Part shown: in pieces, positions 38,663 through 48,326 of the stretch
Position numbering within the stretch: the stretch's first letter is position 1
How the letters are laid out: each line of letters opens with the position of its first letter
DNA from: Actinacidiphila alni
Lineage (GTDB): Bacteria > Actinomycetota > Actinomycetes > Streptomycetales > Streptomycetaceae
Assembly (NCBI RefSeq): GCF_900112845.1
Contig: NZ_FONG01000018.1
Coordinates: forward strand, 1 to 64,000
DNA: 64,000 nucleotides
Direction of reading: 5' to 3'
Program-made: the position numbers and the translations under genes
Notes under the pieces: model-generated
What the model was told of the DNA's origin: nothing
The model's database searches: none
What the model saw: only the letters and a program-made list of their open reading frames with translations

Positions 38663-40276
38663 ATGGACACTCCTCGGATGGGTATCGACGCCCCGCTCGC
38701 CGGTCGGATGAGCATGGCGGAACAGCACGAGTACCTGCGCTCCCGGCTGACCCGGCGCCGGATGATCACCGGCGGCGCGGTCGCCGCGGGCACCATCGCC
38801 GCCTCCGGCCTGCTCGGCGGTGTGGCGGACGCGAGCGCCCCGGCGCCGCGGACCGGCCCGACGCTGCTCGGCCGGCCCGCCACCGATCACCATGTGCACG
38901 GTTCGCTGGTCGCGCCCTTCGGCCGCCACCTCGCCTTCGGCGCCGACCCGAAGACCCAGTTCCGGGTCTCCTGGCAGGTGCCGCTCGCGGTACGCAGGCC
39001 CTTCCTGCGGGTCGGCCTCCAGCCGTGGTCGCTCAGCCACAAAATCGAGGCGGAGGTGCGCGCGCTGCACACCCCGCAGCTGCTGAACAGCAAGCTGCCG
39101 CCGGTCGACCAGTTCTACCTGCATGTGGCGCTGGACAATCTGCGGCCCGGCACCACGTACTACTACGGCGTCGGCCACGAGGGCTTCGACCCGGCGGACG
39201 CCGCGGCCTTCGCCACCATCGGCTCCTTCACCACCGCGCCCGCGCAGAGCAAGCGGGAGCGCTTCACCTTCACGGCCTTCGGCGACCAGGGCGTCAGCTA
39301 CCACGCGCTGGCCAACGACTCGCTGATCCTGGCCCGGAACCCGGCCTTCCACCTGCACGCCGGCGACATCTGCTACGCCGACCCGGACGGCTCCGGCCTG
39401 CCCGCGGACTCCGCGGACTACGACGCGCGCACCTGGGACTCCTTCCTGGCGCAGACCGAGTCGGTGGCCGCCCGCGTGCCGTGGATGGTCACCACCGGCA
39501 ACCACGACATGGAGGCGTGGTACTCGCCCAACGGTTACGGCGGCCAGGAGGCCCGCTGGACGTTCCCGGGCAACGGCCACGACCCGAGGAACCAGCCGGG
39601 CGCGTACTCCTTCGTCTACGGCAACACCGCGGTGATCGCGCTGGACGCCAATGACGTGTCGTACGAGATCCCCGCCAACTACGGGATCACCGGCGGCAGG
39701 CAGACCGCGTGGCTGGACCGGACGCTGGGCGCGTACCGCAAGCAGCACGGCATCGACTTCCTGGTGGTCTTCTTCCACCACTGCGCGTACTCCACCACCA
39801 ACTCGCACGCCTCCGACGGCGGTGTGCAGGCGGAGTGGGTGCCGCTGTTCGAGAAGCACAAGGTGGACCTGGTCATCAATGGCCACAACCATGTGTACGA
39901 GCGCACCGACGCGATCCGCGGCGGCAAGGTGTCGAAGCAGGTGGCGATCGGCGCGACGACGCGGCCGGAGACGGACGGCACCGTCTACATCACGGCGGGC
40001 GGCGCGGGCCGCAGCCTCTACGACTTCCCGGCGCCGGACTCGGTCGAGGGCGACGAGCACCACGTGGACTCGGTCACGACCTGGCACTCCGCCAAGGGCG
40101 GCGGCAGGGTCACCGAGTCCGTCGAGTGGTCGCGGGTGCGCTACACCGGCTACTCGTTCATCTCCGTGGACGTCGAACCGGCGCGTGCCGGGCGGGAGTC
40201 CACGCTGACGGTCTCGGCGCTCGCCGAGACGGGGGCGCGGATCGACCACTTCACCGTGGCGCGGCGCGCGAGGTAG
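38663..40276 (+). CDS. Tat-exported purple acid phosphatase-like metallophosphoesterase
   Basis: This 537-residue protein has a twin-arginine signal (RSRLTRRRMITGGAVAAGTI), an N-terminal fibronectin-like domain (about 80-200, including FYLHVALDNLRPGTTYYYGV) and a calcineurin-like phosphoesterase domain. Metal ligands are visible in TFTAFGDQG, HAGDICYADPDG, TTGNHDMEAWY, LVVFFHHCAY and VINGHNHVYERTD. It would hydrolyse extracellular phosphoesters, possibly under phosphate limitation. ATG 38663 is chosen since the Tat motif begins 37 residues later; the frame is open further upstream but lies antisense to leuB. Confidence 0.9.
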   Translation: MDTPRMGIDAPLAGRMSMAEQHEYLRSRLTRRRMITGGAVAAGTIAASGLLGGVADASAPAPRTGPTLLGRPATDHHVHGSLVAPFGRHLAFGADPKTQFRVSWQVPLAVRRPFLRVGLQPWSLSHKIEAEVRALHTPQLLNSKLPPVDQFYLHVALDNLRPGTTYYYGVGHEGFDPADAAAFATIGSFTTAPAQSKRERFTFTAFGDQGVSYHALANDSLILARNPAFHLHAGDICYADPDGSGLPADSADYDARTWDSFLAQTESVAARVPWMVTTGNHDMEAWYSPNGYGGQEARWTFPGNGHDPRNQPGAYSFVYGNTAVIALDANDVSYEIPANYGITGGRQTAWLDRTLGAYRKQHGIDFLVVFFHHCAYSTTNSHASDGGVQAEWVPLFEKHKVDLVINGHNHVYERTDAIRGGKVSKQVAIGATTRPETDGTVYITAGGAGRSLYDFPAPDSVEGDEHHVDSVTTWHSAKGGGRVTESVEWSRVRYTGYSFISVDVEPARAGRESTLTVSALAETGARIDHFTVARRAR

Positions 40277-40343
40277 CGCACCGCGGCCGGGCCACGCGGG
40301 CCCGTTGACGCGTGTCGCGCCGAGTAAAAGGGGTGTGCCGCGG

Positions 40344-40487
40344 TCAGCGGGCCTCGTGGCCCGTGCTGCCGCCGTTGTCACGGCGATCCATGCTGCGCTG
40401 GAGGGCACGGAGGGCGTTCTGGCGGGCGGTCTCGTCCATGGTGATCAACTCCAGGGAAAACTGGCGGAATTGGATGGCGGTCGCCAC
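40344..40487 (-). CDS. Possible small hypothetical protein (47 residues)
   Basis: A minus-strand frame from GTG 40487 (VATAIQFRQFSLELITMDET) or ATG 40439 runs to a TGA at 40344 and ends RDNGGSTGHEAR. A TTGTGG/TAACTT promoter-like pair lies upstream near 40600-40630. It lacks a strong ribosome-binding site. The rest of the 535-base gap (40277-40811) holds a small hairpin (40555-40572) and the pruA terminator. Confidence 0.3.
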   Translation of the reverse strand: MATAIQFRQFSLELITMDETARQNALRALQRSMDRRDNGGSTGHEAR

Positions 40488-40746
40488 GGAACGGGGCGGG
40501 GAGCGGGCGCCGCGGGGGTGACCCGCGTCAGGGGCGCGCTGCTCGCATCCGCCGCTCGCTCGATGGAGCGAGACGTTCGGCTCCTACAAAGTTAGGACAG
40601 CACCGCCGTCCTGTCGCCACAATTACTCGGACTTCCTACTATCTGAGACGCCGATCACCCGGACGGCCCGCTGACCGGCGCTTTCGTACCCGTCACGTGG
40701 CGGGCGCCACACTCGCGGAGGCGCCGTGCACGCCGTCCACGCTGAA

Positions 40747-40781
40747 GCCCCCGCCGCCGGATGGGGACCGGAGGCGGGGGC
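40747..40781 (-). terminator. Terminator after pruA
   Basis: GCCCCCGCC (40747) and GGCGGGGGC (40773-40781) pair, with an internal CCGG/CCGG extension. It lies downstream of the proline operon. Confidence 0.65.
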
Positions 40782-40811
40782 CGTCGGGGTGCGCCGGTGC
40801 GGCGCGGCGGG

Positions 40812-42443
40812 TCAGCCCTGGTGCGGGTAGCGGTAGTCGGTCGGCGGGACGAGCGTCTCCTTGATGGCGCGGGTCGACGTCCAGCGCATCAGATTCTGCG
40901 CGGCGCCCGCCTTGTCGTTGGTGCCGGAGTAGCGGCCGCCGCCGAACGGCTGCTGGCCGACCACGGCGCCGGTCGACTTGTCGTTGATGTAGAAGTTGCC
41001 CGCGGCGAACCGCAGCTTCTCCATCACGTCCGCCACCGCGGCGCGGTCCTGGGCGATGACCGAGCCGGTCAGGCCGTACGCGGAGACCGACTCCATCTGC
41101 GCGAGCATCGTCTCGAAGTCGGCGTCGTCGTAGACGTACACGCCGAGCACCGGGCCGAAGTACTCCTCGCGGAAGATCTCGTTGGCCGGGTCGGTGGAGA
41201 CCAGCACGGTCGGCCGGACGAAGTACCCGACGGAGTCGTCGTAGGTGCCGCCGGCGACGACCTCGACGGTCGGGTCGGCCTTGGCGCGGTCGATGGCGGC
41301 CTTGTTCTTGGCGAAGGCCCGGTCGTCGATGACGGCGCCGATGAAGTTGGACAGGTCGGTGACGTCGCCCATGGTGATGCCGTCGACCTCGGCGGCGAAC
41401 TCCTCCTTGAAGCCGCTGTCCCAGATGGAGCGCGGGATGTAGGCGCGGGAGGAGGCCGAGCACTTCTGGCCCTGGTACTCGAAGGAGCCGCGGGTCAGCG
41501 CGGTCTTCAGGATCGCGGGGTCGGCCGACGGGTGCGCGACGACGAAGTCCTTGCCGCCGGTCTCGCCGACGATCCGCGGATATGTCCTGTACCGCTCGAT
41601 GTTCTCGCCGACCGTGCGCCACAGGTACTGGAAGGTCTTGGTGGAGCCGGTGAAGTGGATGCCGGCCAGGTCCGGGTGGGTCAGCGCGACCTCGGAGACG
41701 GCGATGCCGTCGCCCGTCACCAGGTTGATCACGCCGTCGGGCAGCCCGGCCTCGCGCAGCAGCTTCATCAGCAGCACGGCCGAGTGGGTCTGGGTGGGCG
41801 ACGGCTTCCACAGCACGACATTGCCCATCAGGGCGGGCGCGGTGGGCAGATTGCCCGCGATGGCCGTGAAGTTGAACGGCGTGATCGCGTAGACGAAGCC
41901 TTCCAGCGGCCGGTGGTCGAGCCGGTTCCAGACGCCGGGGGCGTTGGCGACCGGCTGCTCGGCGAGGATCTGCCGGGCGTAGTGGACGTTGAACCGCCAG
42001 AAGTCGACCAGTTCGCAGGGGCTGTCGATCTCGGCCTGCTGGGCGGTCTTGCCCTGGCCGAGCATGGTGGACGCGGCGACCGTCTCGCGCCAGGGACCGG
42101 CCAGCAGCTCGGCGGCGCGCAGGATGATCGCGGCTCGGTCGTCGAAGGACATCGCGCGCCAGGCGGGGGCGGCGGCCAGCGCCGCGTCGATCGCGTCCTG
42201 CGCGTCCTGGGACGTGGCGTTGCCGTAGGTGCCGAGGACGGCGCCGTGATTGTGCGGCTGTACGACGCTCTTGCGCTCGCCGCCGCCCATGCGCTGCTCG
42301 CCGCCGATGAACATCGGCAGGTCGGCGGGGGTGCCCGCCAGTTCCTTGAGCTTCGCTTCGAGCCGGGCGCGCTCCGGGCTGCCCGGCGCGTAGGAGTGCA
42401 CCGGCTCGTTGACCGGCGCGGGGACCTGGGTCACAGCGTCCAT
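40812..42443 (-). CDS. pruA: L-glutamate gamma-semialdehyde (1-pyrroline-5-carboxylate) dehydrogenase
   Basis: This 543-residue NAD-dependent aldehyde dehydrogenase completes proline breakdown to glutamate. It has the substrate/cofactor loop TPFNFTAIAGNLPTAPALMG, NAD site GIHFTGSTKTFQYLW, the glutamate in RIVGETGGKDFVVAHPSADP, and the catalytic cysteine in SFEYQGQKCSASSRAYIPRS. It is the second gene of an operon with putB (38-base gap) that is divergent from a PucR-type regulator; this matches proline catabolic clusters in actinobacteria. Confidence 0.95.
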   Translation of the reverse strand: MDAVTQVPAPVNEPVHSYAPGSPERARLEAKLKELAGTPADLPMFIGGEQRMGGGERKSVVQPHNHGAVLGTYGNATSQDAQDAIDAALAAAPAWRAMSFDDRAAIILRAAELLAGPWRETVAASTMLGQGKTAQQAEIDSPCELVDFWRFNVHYARQILAEQPVANAPGVWNRLDHRPLEGFVYAITPFNFTAIAGNLPTAPALMGNVVLWKPSPTQTHSAVLLMKLLREAGLPDGVINLVTGDGIAVSEVALTHPDLAGIHFTGSTKTFQYLWRTVGENIERYRTYPRIVGETGGKDFVVAHPSADPAILKTALTRGSFEYQGQKCSASSRAYIPRSIWDSGFKEEFAAEVDGITMGDVTDLSNFIGAVIDDRAFAKNKAAIDRAKADPTVEVVAGGTYDDSVGYFVRPTVLVSTDPANEIFREEYFGPVLGVYVYDDADFETMLAQMESVSAYGLTGSVIAQDRAAVADVMEKLRFAAGNFYINDKSTGAVVGQQPFGGGRYSGTNDKAGAAQNLMRWTSTRAIKETLVPPTDYRYPHQG

Positions 42444-42481
42444 GGAGCGTTTCTCCTCTATAGGTCCACAGGGAAGGGGGG

Positions 42482-43411
42482 TCAGCGGGCGGGGAGGAAG
42501 GAGCGGAGGAAGAAGGCGAGGTTCGCCGGGCGCTCCGCGAGGCGGCGCATGAAGTATCCGTACCAGTCTGCGCCGTACGGCACGTAAATGCGCATACGGT
42601 GGCCTTCGTCCGCGAGGCGGCGCTGCTCGGCGGTGCGGATGCCGTAGAGCATCTGGAATTCGTACGAGCCCGCCGGGCGGTGGTTGCGCGCCGCGAGGTC
42701 CTGCGCGATGGCGATCATCCGCGGGTCGTGCGAGCCGACCATCGGGTAGCCCTCGCCGGCGAAGAGCACGCGCAGCGCGCGGACGTACGCCTTGTCGACG
42801 TCGGCCTTGTCCTGGAAGGCGACGGAGGCGGGCTCCTTGTAGGCGCCCTTGACCAGCCGGACCCGGGAGCCCGCGACGGCCAGCGCGCGGGCGTCCTCCT
42901 CGGTGCGGAAGAGGTAGGACTGGAGGACGGCGCCGGTGCCGGGGTGCTCGCGGCGTAGCTCGCGCAGGATCGCCAGCGTCGAGTCGACGGTGGTGTGGTC
43001 CTCCATGTCGAGGGTGACGGTGGTGCCGACCTCGGCGGCCAGCTCCGCGACCTGCCGGACATTGGCCAGCGCGATGTCGTGGCCGCCGTCGGGCAGCGCC
43101 TGGCCGAAGGCGGACAGCTTCACCGACACCTCGGCGCGGGTGCCGAGCCCGTCGTGCCGCAGCGTGTCGAGCAGCCGCAGATACGCGTCACGGGTGGCGC
43201 GGGCGGTGGTCTTGTCGGTGACGTCCTCCCCGAGGTGGTCGAGGGTGACCTCCAGGCCCGATGCGGTGAGCGAGCGGACGGTGTCCATCGCGGGACTCAG
43301 CTCGTCGCCCGCGACGAAACGGTCCACCACGGGCCGGGTCACGGGCGCGGCGGCGACGACACGGCGCATGCGGTCGCTGCGCGCGGCGGCGAGAAGCACG
43401 GGACCGAGCAC
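42482..43411 (-). CDS. putB: Proline dehydrogenase
   Basis: This 309-residue FAD-dependent monofunctional proline dehydrogenase is the first step in proline breakdown. The beta8/alpha8 barrel shows GLEVTLDHLGEDVTDKTTAR, TEVSVKLSAFGQALPDGGHD-type residues (EVSVKLSAFG), VTLDMEDHTTVDSTLAIL, AVLQSYLFRTEEDARALA and GSRVRLVKGAYKEPASVAFQ. The C-terminal YGIRTAEQRRLADEGHRMRI and YVPYGADWYGYFMRRLAERP carry the substrate arginine pair. ATG 43411. Divergent from the regulator, with a palindrome between them. Confidence 0.94.
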   Translation of the reverse strand: MLGPVLLAAARSDRMRRVVAAAPVTRPVVDRFVAGDELSPAMDTVRSLTASGLEVTLDHLGEDVTDKTTARATRDAYLRLLDTLRHDGLGTRAEVSVKLSAFGQALPDGGHDIALANVRQVAELAAEVGTTVTLDMEDHTTVDSTLAILRELRREHPGTGAVLQSYLFRTEEDARALAVAGSRVRLVKGAYKEPASVAFQDKADVDKAYVRALRVLFAGEGYPMVGSHDPRMIAIAQDLAARNHRPAGSYEFQMLYGIRTAEQRRLADEGHRMRIYVPYGADWYGYFMRRLAERPANLAFFLRSFLPAR

Positions 43412-43526
43412 GGGGTCCTCCAGGCGGTACGGCGGTACGGGAGAGCGGCCGACGGCGGCCGTCGCCCCGAATCTAGGATTCGCCTACCCGTTGAACCAGC
43501 GACACCTGTCACGCATCCGGGGGTAG

Positions 43527-43550
43527 TCCCTCATACAGATGTATGAGGGA
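43527..43550. promoter_or_regulatory. Palindromic operator between putB and its regulator
   Basis: TCCCTCATAC, four bases and GTATGAGGGA form a perfect dyad with 10-base arms. It ends 11 bases before the proposed GTG start of the regulator, so it is a likely autoregulatory and operon-control site. Confidence 0.7.
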
Positions 43551-43560
43551 GAATGGACGA

Positions 43561-44721
43561 GTGCGTAGTGACTACGGCGGCTTCGGCGGCGATCTCCAGG
43601 AGCTGGTCGACGAGGTGTCGGCGCTGCTGGGCGCGCCCGCGACGCTGGAGGACCGGGATTTCCGGCTGATCGCGTTCGGGGTGCACGACGGGGACGACGG
43701 GGCGATGGACCCGGTGCGCACCCGGTCGATCCTCACCCGGGGCTCCACCACCGAGGTGCGCGCCTGGTTCGAACGCTTCGGTATCGCCCGCGCGACCGCG
43801 CCGGTCCGGATCCCCGCCGCGCCCTCGGCGGGCGTCTTCCGCGGCCGGCTCTGTCTGCCGGTGCGGCACGGCGGTGTGGTGCACGGCTACGTCTGGCTGC
43901 TCGACGAGGCCGAGCACTCGATCACCCAGCTCGACGCGGCGATGGCGGTCGCGGCCCGGATCGGCGACCGGCTCGCCGCCCGCGCCCGGGAGGGGGCGGG
44001 GCCCGGCCGGGCGCTGCGCGAGCTGCTGACCGCGCGCGGCCGGGCGGAGCGGGACGCCGCCGAGGACGCGCTGCGCACGGCGCTCGGCCCGGACGCGGAC
44101 GAGCCGCACGCCCTGGTCTGCGTCCGCCCGGTCGACGGCGGCGAGGACGAGCTGCCGGGGGCGCGGACGATTCCGTCGGCCGCCGCGCTGTGCCTGGTGC
44201 CCGGCGCGCGCGGCGACTCGATCGCCCTGCTGGTGCGGCTGCGCACCGTGCAACTGCTGGCCACGGCCCGGTCGGCGGCGGCCCGGCTGCTGGGCGAGGC
44301 GGCGCCGGAGGGCGCGGTCGCCGGGATGAGCGACGGGCGCAAGTCGCTCGCGGAGCTGCCGGACGCCTGGGACGAGGCGGTGGACTCCGCGCGGGCCGCG
44401 CTCGCGCAGCCGCTGCTCGGGCCGATCGCGAAGTGGTCGGGCCTCGGCCCCTACCGGCTGCTGACGGCGCTGCCCGCCGACGCTCCCCCGGACCCGGTGA
44501 TCGCTCCCCTGCTCACCGAGGCGCACCGCGAACTGGCCCACACCGCCGAGGCGTTCCTGGACAACGCGGGCCAGGCCGGCCGCACCGCGACCGCCCTGGC
44601 CATCCACCGCCAGACCCTCTACTACCGCCTGTCCCGTATCGAACAGCTCACCGGCCTCGACCTCGCGGACGGCGAATCGCGCCTGCTGCTGCACATGGCC
44701 CTGAAGGCCGCCAGGCTGTAG
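43561..44721 (+). CDS. putR: PucR-type (CdaR-like) regulator of proline utilisation
   Basis: This protein of about 386 residues has an N-terminal sensory region (DLQELVDEVSALLGAPATLE, DRDFRLIAFG) and the C-terminal PucR helix-turn-helix (HTAEAFLDNAGQAGRTATAL, AIHRQTLYYRLSRIEQLTGL). PucR-type activators divergent from putB-pruA control proline breakdown in Streptomyces. GTG 43561 follows GAGGGAGAATG and lies past a perfect palindrome; ATG 43543 is the alternative but would sit inside the palindrome. It probably binds that dyad. Confidence 0.88.
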   Translation: MRSDYGGFGGDLQELVDEVSALLGAPATLEDRDFRLIAFGVHDGDDGAMDPVRTRSILTRGSTTEVRAWFERFGIARATAPVRIPAAPSAGVFRGRLCLPVRHGGVVHGYVWLLDEAEHSITQLDAAMAVAARIGDRLAARAREGAGPGRALRELLTARGRAERDAAEDALRTALGPDADEPHALVCVRPVDGGEDELPGARTIPSAAALCLVPGARGDSIALLVRLRTVQLLATARSAAARLLGEAAPEGAVAGMSDGRKSLAELPDAWDEAVDSARAALAQPLLGPIAKWSGLGPYRLLTALPADAPPDPVIAPLLTEAHRELAHTAEAFLDNAGQAGRTATALAIHRQTLYYRLSRIEQLTGLDLADGESRLLLHMALKAARL

Positions 44722-44734
44722 CTCTGTGGGAACG

Positions 44735-44777
44735 CGACGGCGCCGCCCCTCTCCGACCGTGAGGGGCGGCGCCGTCG
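44735..44777. terminator. Bidirectional terminator between putR and serA
   Basis: GACGGCGCCGCCCCTC and its perfect complement enclose a nine-base loop. It lies between convergent genes. Confidence 0.85.
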
Positions 44778-44792
44778 TACGCGTACGGGACG

Positions 44793-46385
44793 TCAGTCCG
44801 TCAGGTTCACCGCGCGGGCGGACGTCGCACCGATCTCGGCGGCGATGTCGCTCAGGACGCCGGCCGGGATGGTGGAGTCGACCGTCAGGGCGACGAGGGC
44901 GTCGCCACCGGCCGCCGCGCGGGCGACCTGCATGCCCGCGATGTTGACGCCGACCTCGCCGAGGATCCGGCCGAGGGTGCCGACGACACCCGGGCGGTCG
45001 GTGTAGCGCAGGAACGCCATGTGGTCGGCGAGCACCAGGTCGGTGTCGACGTCGCCGACGCCGACGATCTTCTGGATGTTCTTGAGGCCGGCCAGGGTGC
45101 CGGAGACCGAGACCTCGCTGCCGTCGGCGAGCGTGCCGCGCACTGTCACCAGATTGCGGTGGTTGGGCGACTCCGAGCTGGTGGTTAGCCGCACCTCGAC
45201 ACCGCGCTCCTGCGCGAACAGCGGCGCGTTGACGTACGACACCGTCTCGGCGACGACGTCCTCGAACACGCCCTTGAGCGCGCTCAGTTCGAGGATCTTG
45301 ACGTCGTGCTGGGTGATCTCGCCGCAGACCTCGACGTCGAGCCGGGCCGCGACCTCGCCCGCAAGCGCGGTGAAGATCCGGCCGAGCTTCTCCGCCAGCG
45401 GCAGGCCCGGCTTGACGTCCTCGGCGATGACGCCGCCCTGGACGTTGACCGCGTCCGGCACCAGCTCGCCGGCGAGCGCGAGCCGCACCGATTTGGCGAC
45501 GGCGATGCCGGCCTTCTCCTGCGCCTCGTCGGTGGAGGCGCCCAGGTGCGGGGTGGCCACCACATTGTCGAACTGGAACAGCGGCGAGTCGGTGCACGGC
45601 TCCTTGGCGTACACGTCCAGGCCCGCGCCCGCGACCCGGCCCTCCTTGAGGGCGGAGGCCAGCGCCTCCTCGTCGACGATGCCGCCGCGCGCCGCGTTCA
45701 CGATCCGGACCGACGGCTTGACCTTGTGCAGGGCCTCGTCGCCGATCAGGCCGAGCGTCTCGGGCGTCTTGGGCAGGTGGACGGTGATGAAGTCGGCCGC
45801 TTCCAGCAGCTCGTCGAGCGACAGCAGCTTGACGCCCATCTGGGCGGCGCGCGCGGGCTGCACATAGGGGTCGTACGCGACGATGTTCATGCCGAAGGCG
45901 GACATCCGCTGGGCGACCAGCACGCCGATCCGGCCGAGGCCGACGACGCCGAGGGTCTTCTCGCTCAGCTCGACGCCGGTGTATTTGTTCCGCTTCCACT
46001 CGCCGTTCTTGAGCGCGGCATTGGCGGGCGCGATGTTGCGGGCGCTGGCGATGATCAGGCCGCAGGCCAGCTCGGCGGCGGTGACGATGTTGGAGGTCGG
46101 CGCGTTGACGACCATGACGCCGGCCTTGGTGGCGGCGGCGACGTCCACATTGTCGAGGCCGACGCCCGCGCGGGCGACCACCCGGAGCTTGCGGGCGGCG
46201 GCGACGGCCTCGGCGTCGACCTTGGTGGCGCTGCGGATCAGGATGGCGTCGACATCGGTGATCGCGGACAGCAGGTCGGCTCGGTCCGCCCCGTTGCAGT
46301 GCCGGATCTCGAAGTCCGGGCCGAGCGCGTCGACCGTGGCGGGCGACAGCTCTTCTGCGATGAGTACGACAGGCTTCTGGCTCAC
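44793..46385 (-). CDS. serA: D-3-phosphoglycerate dehydrogenase
   Basis: This 530-residue enzyme catalyses the first step of serine synthesis. It has an N-terminal substrate domain, a Rossmann cofactor domain (TLGVVGLGRIGVLVAQRMSA), active-site RIVNAARGGIVDEEAL and the HLGAST-type histidine (VVATPHLGASTDEAQEKAGI). An ASB intervening domain and a C-terminal ACT domain (MAFLRYTDRPGVVGTLGRIL, GEVGVNIAGMQVARA) follow. The long form with ACT domain is typical of actinobacteria and implies serine feedback. ATG 46385; a shared terminator follows. Confidence 0.95.
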   Translation of the reverse strand: MSQKPVVLIAEELSPATVDALGPDFEIRHCNGADRADLLSAITDVDAILIRSATKVDAEAVAAARKLRVVARAGVGLDNVDVAAATKAGVMVVNAPTSNIVTAAELACGLIIASARNIAPANAALKNGEWKRNKYTGVELSEKTLGVVGLGRIGVLVAQRMSAFGMNIVAYDPYVQPARAAQMGVKLLSLDELLEAADFITVHLPKTPETLGLIGDEALHKVKPSVRIVNAARGGIVDEEALASALKEGRVAGAGLDVYAKEPCTDSPLFQFDNVVATPHLGASTDEAQEKAGIAVAKSVRLALAGELVPDAVNVQGGVIAEDVKPGLPLAEKLGRIFTALAGEVAARLDVEVCGEITQHDVKILELSALKGVFEDVVAETVSYVNAPLFAQERGVEVRLTTSSESPNHRNLVTVRGTLADGSEVSVSGTLAGLKNIQKIVGVGDVDTDLVLADHMAFLRYTDRPGVVGTLGRILGEVGVNIAGMQVARAAAGGDALVALTVDSTIPAGVLSDIAAEIGATSARAVNLTD

Positions 46386-46594
46386 GTGGTCCTCACTTGT
46401 CCTTCGTGGGCGGCCGGTCCCGCGGTCGCTCCAGGGAGGGAGGGGATGGCATGCCGCGTGGAAGACGCACGACGCTGTGAGCCTACGCGCTTGTTAAGGG
46501 AGTGTATCGGCGCGTTGTCGGGGACCCTACGCCTTGGTGGAAGGATCACCCGAAGGTGGTTGTACGCGGCGGCCAAGGGGGTTCTCAGCCGCCG

Positions 46595-46634
46595 GACGGG
46601 GAGGTGTCACGGACTGCCGCGACGCCTCCCCGTC
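46595..46634 (-). terminator. Terminator after ilvC
   Basis: GACGGGGAGGTGTC (46595-46608) pairs with GACGCCTCCCCGTC (46621-46634), mismatched only near the loop. It lies nine bases beyond the ilvC stop. Confidence 0.8.
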
Positions 46635-46642
46635 ACCGCTGG

Positions 46643-47641
<999 letters not shown>

Positions 47642-47757
47642 TTCGGGTCTCTCCTTGGATCGGGTTGTACGGCCCACCGTACGACGGGTGGGGACACGGG
47701 GGTTTCGGGGTCTCGCCATACGGATCGGCGGGGCTGCCCGCCGGTCCGTGCGGGGAG

Positions 47758-48285
47758 TTACGCGCTGCGGTCCAGGGCGCGCAGGCTGCGGTCGGTGATG
47801 GAGCGGGCGCCGCGGCCGACCGCGATGGTGCCGGACTGGACGAGTTCCTTGATGCCGAAGGGCTCCAGCATCTTGAGCATGGCCTCCAGCTTGTCGGCGC
47901 CGCCGGTGGCCTCGATGGTGACGGCCTCCGGGGAGACGTCCACGGTCTTGGCGCGGAAGAGCTGGACGATCTCCGTGATCTGCGAGCGCGAGTCGTTGTC
48001 CGCCCGCACCTTCACCAGAACGAGTTCGCGCTGGACCGCCGACGCGGGGTCGAGTTCGACGATCTTCAGCACGTTGACGAGCTTGTTGAGCTGCTTGGTG
48101 ACCTGTTCCAGCGGCAGTTCGTCGAGGACGTTGACGACGATGGTGATGCGGGAGATCTCGGGGTGCTCGGTGGTGCCGACCGCGAGCGAGTCGATGTTGA
48201 AGCCGCGCCGGGAGAACAGGGCGGTGATCCGGGCGAGGACGCCGGGCTTGTTCTCCACCAGGACGGAGAGGGTGTGCTTGGACAT
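47758..48285 (-). CDS. ilvN: Acetolactate synthase small (regulatory) subunit
   Basis: This 175-residue subunit has an N-terminal ACT domain (MSKHTLSVLVENKPGVLARI, TALFSRRGFNIDSLAVGTTE) and the C-terminal ALS_ss domain (DNDSRSQITEIVQLFRAKTV, KLEAMLKMLEPFGIKELVQS). It confers valine feedback control on the catalytic subunit. ATG 48285 starts 41 bases after the ilvB stop. Confidence 0.95.
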   Translation of the reverse strand: MSKHTLSVLVENKPGVLARITALFSRRGFNIDSLAVGTTEHPEISRITIVVNVLDELPLEQVTKQLNKLVNVLKIVELDPASAVQRELVLVKVRADNDSRSQITEIVQLFRAKTVDVSPEAVTIEATGGADKLEAMLKMLEPFGIKELVQSGTIAVGRGARSITDRSLRALDRSA

Positions 48286-48326
48286 GGTCGGGGTTCCTTG
48301 TCTCACGTGTCCGCGGTGCGGTGGCT

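Noticed and set aside
42990..43550. Frames antisense to putB
   Set aside because: They mirror the proline dehydrogenase gene and show no domain.
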